Shown: positions 46,260 to 55,001, numbered from the stretch's first letter. The stretch is 64,000 bases of DNA from Candidatus Gastranaerophilales bacterium (GCA_017461425.1 JAFTXY010000011.1:248001-312000), one strand, 5' to 3'. Translations and numbers: made by a program. The notes: generated by a model from the sequence alone, not told the origin.

Positions 46260-48179
46260 ATGAATATCAAAAGAAAAATTTTATCAGGCGCAACAATAAC
46301 ATTTTGTGCTTTGGCATTAACTGTTCCTATGAGTTTTGCTGCTTGTCCTGTTACATCTGATTGTAATCGAACACAAAATGAAATAGTAACTCCAGATACT
46401 GCAAATTGCTCAAAATGCAAAAAAGCAGATTGCGATTGCGAGAAAAAAAGAAAAAATGATTGTGACCCATGCAAAAAGAAAAAAGCAGATTGTGGATGTC
46501 CAACAGGCGCTGCTGCTCCTTGTATTGAGACAAAACCATTAAATCAACAAACATACGCTTATCCAAATTCAATTTATTCACATTCAAATTCTGCACAGGT
46601 TGGCGAAATGACAAATAATGCTGTTATTAATGATTCATTATTAGTTCCTAACTATAATGCAAAATCAAATAATTGTGGATGCCCAACTGGTGGTGCTGCG
46701 CCAATTTATCGTGGCGTTCCTGTTGAATGCGGATGCCCTACTGGTGGTGCTGCACCAATAATCAATTCAAATGATTTGCCAAAATATGATTGTGATGCTG
46801 CTCCAAATGTTTATTCAACAAGCAATATGGATATTATTAAAATCACAAAAGAACCTTGCAATTGTTTAGGTTTTACTGGTGCTGCTGCTGATATTACATC
46901 ACAACAATATCCTGATGTATTTAATAGTTATTGGGCAAGCGGGGATATCAATCGTTTAACAGAACAATGCGTTTTGGAGGGTTATCCTGATGGCATGTTT
47001 AAACCAAACAAAAAAGTATCTCGTGCTGAAATGGCAACAATGGTTGTAAAAGGATATAATCTTGATGTGACTTCAAATTGTGACAATTTAACATTTAAAG
47101 ATGTCCCAAGAAGTCATTGGGCCCATGATTATATTTCAAAAGGGGTTGCAGAAAATATGATTGCGGGTAAATCTACTACAAGATTTGCTCCAAATGAACA
47201 TATTTCAAGAACGGAAGCATTAACAATTATGTCAAAAGGTCTAAACTGTCCTATGGATGAAAATAGAGCAGATGAAATCTTATCAAAATATAAAGATGGT
47301 TCACAAGTTCCTTGTTGGGCTAAAGAACATGTAGCAAAAGCTATTGACAATGGTGCTTTAAAAAATGAAAGAAATCAAGATTTCATAAGACCGCATGACA
47401 AAACAACACGTGCTGAAGCAAGTTCTATGTTGCAAGGTATGCGTGTTGCAGGCGGATATGATAAATCAACAAAAACCGTTTCTCAAGATTTAGGCGGTAA
47501 AACATTTATGGAAAAAGAAACAAAAGTTTCTATACCAACATTACAATTAACAATGAATGATGTAATAAATGCAAAACATGCAAATGTTGGCGAACAATTT
47601 AGCGCAACAACAATAAATGAAATTACAATTAATGGTCAAACATTCCCTTGTGGTTCAACTGTTAGAGGTAAGGTTGTTGAAGTTACAAGACCAAGCAAAA
47701 ATTGCCAAGGTTCAATTCGTTTGTCATTTAATGAAATTATAAATTGTGATGGTTGTAAAACTGCTCTTCCAAAACAAATTTTAACTGCGCAAGTCGAAAG
47801 ACAAAAAGAAATTAATGGTTTAAGAAGATTAGTTCAAATGCCATTTACTTGGGCAGGTACATTAATTGGTACTGCAGGTAGAACTGTTGGCGGGGCTGCA
47901 ATTGGCATTGCTAATGCTGCCGAAGGTTTATTAGATCAAACTGGCGTTGGTACCTCTGAATTATTAGGTGGACAATTTAAAGCTGCAGGTAGAAGCTATC
48001 AAGATGGTTTAAAAACAATAGTTAAAGCCCCTGTTGATTTAACAAGAACCGCTATTTCAGGTACTTTAGGTTTATTCCAAACAACAGGTGATGAAATTGC
48101 TTATTTAGTTGATCCAAGTGGTACTCCAATTTCAAAAGTTAATCCAAAAGAAAAAGTTACTATTGCTTTTGGACAATAA
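46260..48179 (+). CDS. Secreted SLH-domain protein with cysteine-rich CGCPTGGAAP repeats
   Basis: 639 residues; ATG 46260 with AAAGGAGG as SD. A signal peptide ends near M-S-F-A-A-C. Residues about 30-220 are very cysteine-rich, with units D-C-G-C-P-T-G-A-A-A-P, N-C-G-C-P-T-G-G-A-A-P and E-C-G-C-P-T-G-G-A-A-P and a diverged fourth. Residues about 220-405 hold SLH-like repeats (F-K-D-V-P-R-S-H-W-A-H-D-Y; S-R-A-E-M-A; S-R-T-E-A-L; T-R-A-E-A-S). The C-terminal part is unassigned, with glycine/alanine-rich segments. SLH domains bind cell-wall polymers. Probably a major envelope protein. Confidence 0.85.
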   Translation: MNIKRKILSGATITFCALALTVPMSFAACPVTSDCNRTQNEIVTPDTANCSKCKKADCDCEKKRKNDCDPCKKKKADCGCPTGAAAPCIETKPLNQQTYAYPNSIYSHSNSAQVGEMTNNAVINDSLLVPNYNAKSNNCGCPTGGAAPIYRGVPVECGCPTGGAAPIINSNDLPKYDCDAAPNVYSTSNMDIIKITKEPCNCLGFTGAAADITSQQYPDVFNSYWASGDINRLTEQCVLEGYPDGMFKPNKKVSRAEMATMVVKGYNLDVTSNCDNLTFKDVPRSHWAHDYISKGVAENMIAGKSTTRFAPNEHISRTEALTIMSKGLNCPMDENRADEILSKYKDGSQVPCWAKEHVAKAIDNGALKNERNQDFIRPHDKTTRAEASSMLQGMRVAGGYDKSTKTVSQDLGGKTFMEKETKVSIPTLQLTMNDVINAKHANVGEQFSATTINEITINGQTFPCGSTVRGKVVEVTRPSKNCQGSIRLSFNEIINCDGCKTALPKQILTAQVERQKEINGLRRLVQMPFTWAGTLIGTAGRTVGGAAIGIANAAEGLLDQTGVGTSELLGGQFKAAGRSYQDGLKTIVKAPVDLTRTAISGTLGLFQTTGDEIAYLVDPSGTPISKVNPKEKVTIAFGQ

Positions 48180-48204
48180 TTAAAACCTAATATTCGTGGT
48201 TTTG

Positions 48205-48230
48205 GCTGCAAGTTATCTTGCAGCTTTTTT
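48205..48230 (+). terminator. Terminator of the SLH gene
   Basis: 8-bp stem GCTGCAAG / CTTGCAGC with TTAT loop, then TTTTTT. 25 nt after the stop. Confidence 0.92.
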
Positions 48231-48236
48231 AAAGCA

Positions 48237-48254
48237 AAAACTCCTCAAATTGAG
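48237..48254 (-). terminator. Terminator of the ferritin gene
   Basis: Stem CTCCTC / GAGGAG (extended by A/T pairs) with a short A/T loop about 30 nt after the ferritin stop. On the minus strand it is followed by a T-rich run (TTTTTGCTTT). Convergent with the SLH-gene terminator. Confidence 0.75.
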
Positions 48255-48282
48255 GAGTTTTGGTGGTTTTATTTTTTAAAAA

Positions 48283-48792
48283 TTATCCAATAACAGGTTG
48301 AACAAAAGTTCTTGTAGCAAGTTCTTTATCTAGAGCAAAAAGGCCGTTTTTATCATCGCCAATCAATTCTAATTGTGCTAAAACTCCGCCAACATTTGCT
48401 TCTTCCTCAACTTGTTCTTTAATATACCAATTTAAAAATGCAATTGCGGCTCTATCTTTTGTTTCTTCTGCAACATCCATTAGAGCATTTATTCTTGAAG
48501 TTACATATTCTTCGTGTTTTAAAATTGCCTTAAAAACTTCTAATGGACTTTGCCAATCAACTTCTGGTTTTTCAATTGCCTCTAAGATAACTCTTCCGCC
48601 TCTTTCGATTACATAATCAAACATTCCCATAGCATGAGCATGTTCTTCTTGTACTTGAACATCCATCCAATTTACAAAACCTTGTAAGTTTAAATTTGCA
48701 AAGTATGCTTTCATTGATAGATAAAGATATTCTGAATATAATTCTTTATTAATCTGGTCTAAAAAAGCTTTTTCCATTTTTTCATTTATCAT
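48283..48792 (-). CDS. ftnA: Ferritin
   Basis: 169 residues, four-helix bundle with non-haem ferritin ligands: N-K-E-L-Y-S-E-Y-L-Y-L-S-M, then Q-V-Q-E-E-H-A-H-A-M-G-M-F (E and H ferroxidase ligands), and W-Y-I-K-E-Q-V-E-E-E-A (E and Q ligands). Stores iron. AAGGAGG lies before the ATG. There is no E-E-R-E-H variant, so it is ferritin rather than bacterioferritin. Confidence 0.95.
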   Translation of the reverse strand: MINEKMEKAFLDQINKELYSEYLYLSMKAYFANLNLQGFVNWMDVQVQEEHAHAMGMFDYVIERGGRVILEAIEKPEVDWQSPLEVFKAILKHEEYVTSRINALMDVAEETKDRAAIAFLNWYIKEQVEEEANVGGVLAQLELIGDDKNGLFALDKELATRTFVQPVIG

Positions 48793-48846
48793 AGTAATCC
48801 TCCTTTTTTATTTAATTTAGCATAAATAAAAATGAATTAATTTATT

Positions 48847-49893
48847 CTAGTTACCTAGCTTTTTATTTTCTCTGATTGAACAAATAAACGCAATTAGAAT
48901 AAATATTAAGCCAACAAAGCCTGTTACAATTTCAGATACTTCATAGAATGAAGAAATAAACATAATAATTGCTAATGCACCAATTGCCCAATGAGCACCG
49001 TGTTCTAGGTATTTGTATTGTTTTAGGGTTTTCTTTTCAACAAGCATAATAGTTAAACTTCTAACAAACATTGCGCCTATTGATAACCCGATTGTTATAA
49101 TTACAATATCTTTGCTAAGTGCAAATGCTCCCAAAACTCCATCTAGTGAGAATGATGCATCAATTAATTCAAGATATAAGAAGTTTACAAAACAAGAATT
49201 TGCAAAACAAGAACCAGTTATTTCTTTTATTTTTTCTTGTTTTTCGTTGTGTTTTTCTAAAGCATGAGATATACCATCTACTAAAAGATAGATTATAATG
49301 CCCCAAATTCCTGCTATTATTACTTCATACTGATTTTCTTTTGTAACAAATGATTGAGAAATGAATAATAAAATTAAAGTTAAAGTTGTGTTTAATCCTC
49401 GAACATTTCCCAAAATGCTTAATTTTTCTTCTATAAAACCAAGCCAATGAACATCTTTTTTTGTATCTAAAAAATATGTAAAAAATAACATAATTAAAAA
49501 TGTTGCACCAAATGTGATTATTGGTGGGTGTGAAATGTGTAAATAATGCGCATATTGCTCTGGATTATTTAATGCCATATTAATTACATCACTAAATCCT
49601 AAATGAGCAAAAATTGAAACAATTAATATTGGAAATATAAAGCGCATTCCAAAAACAGCAATAATTATACCCCAAGTTAAGAAGCGATGTTGCCATTTTG
49701 GAGACATTTTTTCTAATTTAGCAGCATTAACAACTGCATTATCAAAAGATAAGCTAATTTCTAACACACTTAATACAAAAACTACAAATAATACTGAAAA
49801 AATATTACTCATATGAGAATGTTGAGCCCATAAATAAGCACAAATAAATCCAACCAGTGTAAAAATGTATGAGCCTTTAAAATATTTAAGCAT
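48847..49893 (-). CDS. TerC-superfamily / DUF475-type membrane protein
   Basis: 348 residues with about nine hydrophobic segments. F-V-L-S-V-L-E-I-S-L-S-F-D-N-A-V-V-N-A and L-E-L-I-D-A-S-F-S-L-D-G-V-L-G-A-F are two related E-x-x-x-S-x-D-(N/G) blocks seen in the TerC/DUF475 group, where acidic residues in the membrane may bind metal ions. Members affect metal or tellurite handling; here the role is unknown. Strong SD AAGGAG. Confidence 0.82.
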   Translation of the reverse strand: MLKYFKGSYIFTLVGFICAYLWAQHSHMSNIFSVLFVVFVLSVLEISLSFDNAVVNAAKLEKMSPKWQHRFLTWGIIIAVFGMRFIFPILIVSIFAHLGFSDVINMALNNPEQYAHYLHISHPPIITFGATFLIMLFFTYFLDTKKDVHWLGFIEEKLSILGNVRGLNTTLTLILLFISQSFVTKENQYEVIIAGIWGIIIYLLVDGISHALEKHNEKQEKIKEITGSCFANSCFVNFLYLELIDASFSLDGVLGAFALSKDIVIITIGLSIGAMFVRSLTIMLVEKKTLKQYKYLEHGAHWAIGALAIIMFISSFYEVSEIVTGFVGLIFILIAFICSIRENKKLGN

Positions 49894-49961
49894 GTTTTTC
49901 TCCTTGTTTTAAATAATTTTATCAAGCTTATACAATTCGTAAATCCTATATTTATATTGAA

Positions 49962-49988
49962 AAAAGAGGAGCTTTTATCTCCTCTTTT
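49962..49988 (-). terminator. Terminator of the M48 protease gene
   Basis: 10-bp stem AAAAGAGGAG / CTCCTCTTTT with a 7-nt loop, 24 nt after the stop. On the minus strand the stem is followed by TTC after a run of T. Confidence 0.85.
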
Positions 49989-50012
49989 ATTACTATCTAT
50001 TTTATGCACTTC

Positions 50013-50828
50013 TTATGAAGAAAGATATTGTAAGGTTGTGTAGTATCCGTCCCAAATAGAATTTGTACCTTGCATTTTTTTAGTTCTTTTTTCTTTTTTC
50101 TTAAGAAGTTTTTGTTGAGCTTTTTGATATTTTTTTGCTAATCTTTCAGAATTTTTTCTTTTATCTATTGTTGGTTGTAACATAACCATAGCTTTTTTGT
50201 ATGAATCAGAATTATATCCTAATTTTAATTTTGAATTGTAATTATATTCAACATAATCATAGATATTTTGTAATCTTTTTTTGCCGCTTGGATGAGTTTG
50301 CAAAATATCAATATAATTTCCTGAGATTTTATTTAATAAAGAAATCATAGCTAATGGGTTGTAACCTGCTTTTGTCATTAAATCAACCCCTGTTAAATCA
50401 GCTTCAAATTCATCATTTCTTGAAATTTTACTAGAAGCAAGTTGTTGTCCAACAGCAGAAACAGTTTGATTAACATTAATTATAGATGCAACTGTTGCAA
50501 TTCCAGAATCTAAAATGCCTTGCTTTGCACAATGTCCATTGATAATATGACCCATTTCATGAGAAATTACCCCGGCTAATTCTTGGTCATCTTCAACATA
50601 TTCTAATAGGCCTTTATAAACATAAATTTCTTTATTAATATTTGCGTATGCATTGATATCTGCTTCATTTGAAACTTTAAAATTGATATCATAATTAACA
50701 TTGTTTGCTTTTAATAGTTTAGAGCCTATTGTATTAACTCTTTTTAGCGCTGCTTCGCTATCCCAATCAGTTGCAGCAAAAGCAATATTAAATAAAAATG
50801 CCAATGTGATAATAAGAATTTTTTTCAT
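50013..50828 (-). CDS. Periplasmic M48-family metalloprotease
   Basis: 271 residues. Signal peptide (ILIITLAFLFNIAFAA). Zinc motif H-E-M-G-H (residues about 93-97) and third ligand glutamate in E-F-E-A-D-L-T-G. M48 proteins of the BepA/LoiP type act in periplasmic quality control. The C-terminus is lysine-rich (K-K-Y-Q-K-A-Q-Q-K-L-L-K-K-K). ATG 50828 has GGAG upstream; an in-frame TTG at 50840 is less likely. Confidence 0.9.
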   Translation of the reverse strand: MKKILIITLAFLFNIAFAATDWDSEAALKRVNTIGSKLLKANNVNYDINFKVSNEADINAYANINKEIYVYKGLLEYVEDDQELAGVISHEMGHIINGHCAKQGILDSGIATVASIINVNQTVSAVGQQLASSKISRNDEFEADLTGVDLMTKAGYNPLAMISLLNKISGNYIDILQTHPSGKKRLQNIYDYVEYNYNSKLKLGYNSDSYKKAMVMLQPTIDKRKNSERLAKKYQKAQQKLLKKKEKRTKKMQGTNSIWDGYYTTLQYLSS

Positions 50829-50886
50829 ACTTAACTCCAATTTTTTAACACATCAACATTTTAATATAAAATTTTTAGATTATAAA

Positions 50887-51294
50887 TTAATTGCTAAATT
50901 CTATAAAGCTTTCTGAGGTTGAATTTGAATTATTGGTTTTAACTAAACATCTTTGATATTGTTGAGTAATGTTCGCTTTTTTAGGTTTTAGGGTAATTGT
51001 ATAGCAATTTGCATCTTTATTTATTTCGTATTTATATTCAAGATTTTTTTTGATTTTAATTTCGCCAAGTTCTTTTGGATAAACATTATTTTTTTCTTTG
51101 TAATTTTCAACATAGGATATTATTGGCTGGATATCTTTTAATTTGTTTTTAGTATTTCCGACAATGTTGAAATTCATATCAGCAAGTTTTGTTATACCTA
51201 AAAATGCCATAAATGAAAATAACAAAATAACAAAAAATAATACTCCAAAAATGATGAAAATTATTTTTAAAACATTTATAAGTCTTTCTTTCAT
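50887..51294 (-). CDS. Small single-pass membrane protein, pilin-like layout
   Basis: 135 residues. One long hydrophobic segment (about 10-33) and a C-terminal domain with Y-V-E-N-Y-K-E-K-N-N-V-Y-P-K-E-L, a pattern also seen in type II secretion pseudopilins (helix, then Y-P), and two cysteines that could form a disulphide. No prepilin cleavage site seen. Function unknown. SD AAAGGA. Confidence 0.6.
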   Translation of the reverse strand: MKERLINVLKIIFIIFGVLFFVILLFSFMAFLGITKLADMNFNIVGNTKNKLKDIQPIISYVENYKEKNNVYPKELGEIKIKKNLEYKYEINKDANCYTITLKPKKANITQQYQRCLVKTNNSNSTSESFIEFSN

Positions 51295-51376
51295 AATTAA
51301 TCCTTTTTGTTTTATTATATACGTTTTTTGAAAATGTTTAAATTAACTTGTGGGATTATTTGAAAAATTAAAACTT

Positions 51377-52291
51377 TTATACTTTTCCATGTGTTGGAGT
51401 AACAGTATTAGGAATTGATTCCCAATCCTTTCCATACATTTGTTCTAGTAATTTAATATGATTGTTTGGGGCATATAGTTCTATATCTTCAAATTTAATT
51501 TTCTTTAATGGGAAGAAATCATCATAAGAGAAAAAATCTTTTGCGTTATTGAACTGCCAAGGAACATAAATTGTTCTATTGTCTGTTCCATAAAAAATTT
51601 TATTGCTTTTTTTAACTATTTTTTTATTATTTTTTACTTCGTTTCTGACAAATTCTTTTTTAACAGAATGTTTTTTCATAAAAAATAAATTTTCTCTGAG
51701 ATATTCGTGATATTCTTTGTATTCTTCAAAAGAATAATTATCATCAAAAAAATCCATAGCAAAGAAATCGATTTGAACATTATTATTTTTGTCGGTTCCT
51801 TTTATAATTTTTACCATATCGAAATTATGTATTCCGATTAATTTGTTTGGATATTGTTTCAAGATATTGTCAATTGAGCAATTTGATTCAAGAAAAACCA
51901 TATTTTCTTTGATGTATTCAATAAGTTTTTCATAATCTTCTCTAAATAAAACAAAATCTATATCATCATCCCAAGGGATAAAACCTTTGTGTCGTTCTGC
52001 ACCAAGTAATGAGCCGTAATATAAAATTGGTTTTATATTTAATTCTTTTTCAATAAAATCGCAAATTTCTTTTGAAAATTTGCAATATTTCATTTGTAAT
52101 TCACGTAGTTTTCCTGTTGCAGGCTTTAAGGTTCTTGCATCAACATATTGTTTTAAGGATTCATAATTTCTTAATGATTTTTCGTAAAGCTTTTTTGTTT
52201 TAAATCTTTTCATAAAAGGTTTATAGATATCAACTTCAAAATACTTTAAGGTTTTAAAGATTTTACGTCTTAAACTTGAAGTTTTTTTCAT
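51377..52291 (-). CDS. LicD family protein (putative phosphotransferase)
   Basis: 304 residues. Key block Y-Y-G-S-L-L-G-A-E-R-H-K-G-F-I-P-W-D-D-D followed by I-D-F is the LicD/fukutin-type active site (G-x-x-L-G...P-W-D-D-D-x-D). LicD proteins attach phosphocholine or similar groups to glycans. The C-terminal motif M-Y-G-K-D-W-E matches the family (Y-G-x-x-W). The start at M-K-K-T-S-S is chosen because GGAAAA lies upstream. Confidence 0.85.
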   Translation of the reverse strand: MKKTSSLRRKIFKTLKYFEVDIYKPFMKRFKTKKLYEKSLRNYESLKQYVDARTLKPATGKLRELQMKYCKFSKEICDFIEKELNIKPILYYGSLLGAERHKGFIPWDDDIDFVLFREDYEKLIEYIKENMVFLESNCSIDNILKQYPNKLIGIHNFDMVKIIKGTDKNNNVQIDFFAMDFFDDNYSFEEYKEYHEYLRENLFFMKKHSVKKEFVRNEVKNNKKIVKKSNKIFYGTDNRTIYVPWQFNNAKDFFSYDDFFPLKKIKFEDIELYAPNNHIKLLEQMYGKDWESIPNTVTPTHGKV

Positions 52292-52386
52292 ATATTTTCC
52301 TTTTTTCCAGACATTTATAGCACATATGATAGGAGATTTTTGCAAGCTCTCCTTTTTATTGATATTTAATTAATAAATCGAATAAA

Positions 52387-52771
52387 TGGAGATGGCGAGA
52401 GTCGAACTCGCGTCCGAAATGATACCGCAAGGATATCTACATTCATAGGCACTTTAATCTCGAGTTATCGGAAAATTACCTCAACCGAATATTAACCCAA
52501 AGATGATTTTAAAGACCATCAACTTTGTTTAGCTAGATACGTCTTTATGCCGCCAAACAAAACATAAACACGACTTGCATAATTTACCCAATTAACCGGC
52601 AAGTTGGGCGAATTGAGTGGCTGTTGCTGAACTATGCAGCAATTGCTCTTGGAGCAAAATCAGCTTTTACAACGTTATTAGCGTTTATTTTTTTGAAAAG
52701 TTTAACAAGTTATTCAGCTTGAAATGCAACCCAGACGATAAACTTCACCCCGTCGAAACCGTTACATCCCC
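52387..52771 (-). ncRNA. ssrA: tmRNA (ssrA)
   Basis: The minus strand starts GGGGATGTAACGGTTTCGAC and ends GGTTCGA-type T arm, with acceptor GGGGATG pairing CATCTCC; CCA is not encoded. The tag frame starts at GCT (52682-52680) and reads ANNVVKADFAPRAIAA, then TAG (52634-52632). tmRNA rescues stalled ribosomes and tags proteins for proteolysis. The tag's A-N-N-(I/V)-V start and A-A end resemble cyanobacterial tags. Length about 385 nt. Confidence 0.97.
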
Positions 52772-52902
52772 ATATTTAATTTTCAAAGTGCTCTTATTAT
52801 TTTAACATACATTTTTGCTATTTCAATAATAGTCGCTTTTTAAGTTAAAAGAATGGTTTTAAAATTATTAAAAAATGATATTTTATAAGCAAAGGAGAAA
52901 AA

Positions 52903-53205
52903 ATGTTTGTTGAATTAAATAATGAAAATTTTGAAAATGAAACTAATAATGGTTTAAAACTTGTTGATTTTTATACAACTTGGTGTAAATTTTGCGTAAA
53001 TCAACAAAGCGTTTTAGAAGAATTAAATGAAAGCGGTTTTTGGATTGGAAAATTAGATTGTGATAAATATCCGCAAATTGCATCAAAATATGGAATAAGT
53101 GGTTTTCCGAGTTTTATTTTATTTAAAAATGGAAAAATTGCAGCGCAATTTAGCGGATATCATACTAAAAGTCAGCTATTGAATAGATTAACAGCAGTTC
53201 TATAA
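52903..53205 (+). CDS. Thioredoxin-like protein
   Basis: 100 residues, one thioredoxin fold. Active site W-C-K-F-C in V-D-F-Y-T-T-W-C-K-F-C, and cis-proline in G-I-S-G-F-P-S-F-I-L-F-K-N-G-K. A disulphide reductase of the cytoplasm. The K-F between the cysteines differs from the usual G-P and should alter redox potential. Strong SD AAAGGAG. Confidence 0.9.
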   Translation: MFVELNNENFENETNNGLKLVDFYTTWCKFCVNQQSVLEELNESGFWIGKLDCDKYPQIASKYGISGFPSFILFKNGKIAAQFSGYHTKSQLLNRLTAVL

Positions 53206-53240
53206 ATTTTTTAAAAAATAAATTCATACCAAAGATTGAT

Positions 53241-53269
53241 TTGGAAAAAAAATTAATTTATGTTATAAT
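53241..53269 (+). promoter_or_regulatory. Sigma-70-type promoter of the 53337 small gene
   Basis: TTGGAA (53241-53246), 17-nt spacer, TATAAT (53264-53269), about 68 nt before the start. Confidence 0.7.
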
Positions 53270-53336
53270 TAAATATAGAAAGAGCAATTTTTGTTCGTTA
53301 CGTGTTTTGTATAGTTGTGTTGTAAGGAGAAAATGA

Positions 53337-53534
53337 ATGATTCCACCATTGAAATCAAATGTTTCATTCACATCAAGCAAAATGGTTTCTGCTCGTCAAG
53401 CATATAAAGACAAAATTGCTGACAATATGAAAATGGCAGAAAAACAAACTAATAATATTTCTGCTATGGTTAATCCTTTAAATGCTCAAATTCCAATGAA
53501 CGGACAGGGCGCTAACCTTAATATTATTGCTTAA
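53337..53534 (+). CDS. Small hypothetical protein
   Basis: 65 residues with no hydrophobic segment: M-I-P-P-L-K-S-N-V-S-F-T-S-S-K, a lysine-rich helix (K-D-K-I-A-D-N-M-K-M-A-E-K), and a tail with N, P and M. No family recognised. A promoter with perfect -10, AAGGAG 7 nt before the ATG, and a terminator support expression. Confidence 0.75.
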   Translation: MIPPLKSNVSFTSSKMVSARQAYKDKIADNMKMAEKQTNNISAMVNPLNAQIPMNGQGANLNIIA

Positions 53535-53546
53535 TTGTGTTGTTGT

Positions 53547-54512
53547 TTAAAAATTAATTAATTTATGCGCAAAGGTTTTAAAAGCTTTTGCGCATAATTT
53601 TATGTTTATTGAAAAAATAATTTTAAATAAAATTTTTAAATAATAAAATTTGTTATATTTTTCTATGATTTCTTTTTTATTTTTAATAAGCATTTTATAA
53701 CTATCAAGTCTTAATTGTTTATTCCAAGAGATTAATTTTTTAATATAAGACTCGCTTAAATGTCTTTTATTTCCTGTTGAAACCCCTGTGCTTGAGGCAT
53801 TATTGTCGTGATGCCTGTATAAAAATCCTATATAATCAATATTTGCACTTCCACCAATTAAATGTAATAAAGAAAATATAACTTTATCGGCGCCAGTTTT
53901 CCAAAATTCTTTATTTGGATAAAATTTTAATATTTCTAGCGCTTCTTTTCTAAACATTGCAGAACTCGAGGGGTTCCAACCCCATAAGCCAAAAGCTTCT
54001 TTAACGGGTTTTATGTTAAAAGTTTCTTTTGTATTGAAAATATCTTCGATTTCATTTTTTGAAATATTATTTTTCTTTTTTATTGGGTTATTTATGTAAT
54101 TCAGAGAAGTTACTTCGCCAAATTCATTAATTTCGCCACAAGCACAACTTATTAGAGCATGGTTTGTGTTTAAATGAGCACACAAAAGAGCTTTTAGATG
54201 ATTCGGAAGCAAAATATCATCCGCATCTATCATGCAGATAAATTCTCCTGATGAAATTTTTAAACCTTCTAAAAATGCAATTAATTGCCCTTTGTTTTCG
54301 TTTAAACTTATTTTTTTTATTTTATCGTTTTGAATTTCATCTAGTATTTTTGAATTTTCAATATCCGAAAAGTCGTTTACGATAATAATTTCATAATTTT
54401 CATAGGTTTGTTCTAAAATACTAAGAACGCAATCTTTAATGTATTTTCCAAGATTATGATAAGTTATAATTATACTTATTTTTGGTTTTTTTATGAAATC
54501 ATTAATAATCAT
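53547..54512 (-). CDS. Glycosyltransferase family 2
   Basis: 321 residues. GT-A fold: S-I-I-I-T-Y-H-N-L-G-K-Y-I-K-D-C at the N-terminus, I-I-V-N-D-F-S-D, and the metal motif D-A-D-D-I-L-L-P. Probably adds sugar to surface glycans or flagellin; acceptor unknown. Its C-terminal codons contain an inverted repeat that acts as a terminator for the convergent gene. Confidence 0.88.
   Translation of the reverse strand: MIINDFIKKPKISIIITYHNLGKYIKDCVLSILEQTYENYEIIIVNDFSDIENSKILDEIQNDKIKKISLNENKGQLIAFLEGLKISSGEFICMIDADDILLPNHLKALLCAHLNTNHALISCACGEINEFGEVTSLNYINNPIKKKNNISKNEIEDIFNTKETFNIKPVKEAFGLWGWNPSSSAMFRKEALEILKFYPNKEFWKTGADKVIFSLLHLIGGSANIDYIGFLYRHHDNNASSTGVSTGNKRHLSESYIKKLISWNKQLRLDSYKMLIKNKKEIIEKYNKFYYLKILFKIIFSINIKLCAKAFKTFAHKLINF
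53563..53597. terminator. Terminator embedded in the glycosyltransferase coding end
   Basis: 11-bp stem TTATGCGCAAA / TTTGCGCATAA with a 13-nt loop, 29 nt after the 53337 gene stop. On the plus strand AATTTTATG follows. The same DNA encodes the last residues of the GT2 protein on the minus strand. Confidence 0.8.
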
Positions 54513-54598
54513 AAATTTATATTAACATGTTTTTAAAAAAAGACTTGATTATTTTTTTTGTTTTATTTAATATCATAATTGTCCTGATTGGATAACTC

Positions 54599-54677
54599 GT
54601 GGGGGTTTAGCTCAGCTGCCCCAGAGAAACAAAAGTTTCTCGAAAAATAACGCACCGTCGGGTGCTCAACCAGCTGG
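54599..54677. pseudogene. Partial, rearranged tRNA-Ala-like fragment
   Basis: 54599-54618 repeats the first 18 nt of tRNA-Ala plus two upstream bases (GTGGGGGTTTAGCTCAGCTG). It then breaks off into an A/G-rich hairpin (GAGAAAC / GTTTCTC, about 54624-54641). At 54661-54677 a piece of the D-arm recurs inverted (revcomp CCAGCTGGTTGAGCACC, 15 of 16 match). No complete tRNA can be formed. Confidence 0.75.
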
Positions 54678-54701
54678 CAATGAAAATTTAATATCTAATG
54701 T

Positions 54702-54774
54702 GGGGGTTTAGCTCAGCTGGTAGAGCACCTGCTTTGCACGCAGGGGGTCAGGAGTTCGAATCTCCTAACCTCCA
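54702..54774 (+). tRNA. tRNA-Ala (anticodon UGC)
   Basis: 73 nt. Acceptor GGGGGTT / AACCTCC with discriminator A, D-arm GCTC...GAGC, anticodon stem CCTGC / GCAGG with loop TTTGCAC (TGC at 54735-54737), and T-arm with GTTCGAATC. CCA is not encoded. It borders the mobile element. Confidence 0.97.
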
Positions 54775-54781
54775 AATAAAG

Positions 54782-54808
54782 AAGACACTTTAAAAGGTGT
54801 CTTTTTTA
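54782..54808 (+). terminator. Terminator after tRNA-Ala
   Basis: Stem AAGACAC / GTGTCTT with an 8-nt loop and TTTTTA, 7 nt after the tRNA. Confidence 0.85.
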
Positions 54809-54979
54809 TTGCATTTCAGCCGTCTTATTTTTATTAAAAAAGCTTTGATTTTAAGTCAAAATTTTGAGCATGAAAAATAGCATGTGTAATCTGTGGGTAG
54901 TGTTCAAAACAAAACTTAAACGCAAGTTCATGAAACTAAAACACAGATATGTGAAACTGCAAAAATTTTGACAATAAAA

Positions 54980-55001
54980 AAGCCTCCAGTTAAGAAGGCT
55001 T
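54980..55001 (-). terminator. Terminator overlapping the integrase stop
   Basis: 6-bp stem AAGCCT / AGGCTT with a 10-nt loop, next to A/T runs. The stem overlaps the integrase stop codon on the minus strand. Confidence 0.5.

Noticed and set aside
52617-52805. Plus-strand ORF over the tmRNA
   Set aside because: Lies on the opposite strand of the tmRNA gene; no RBS.
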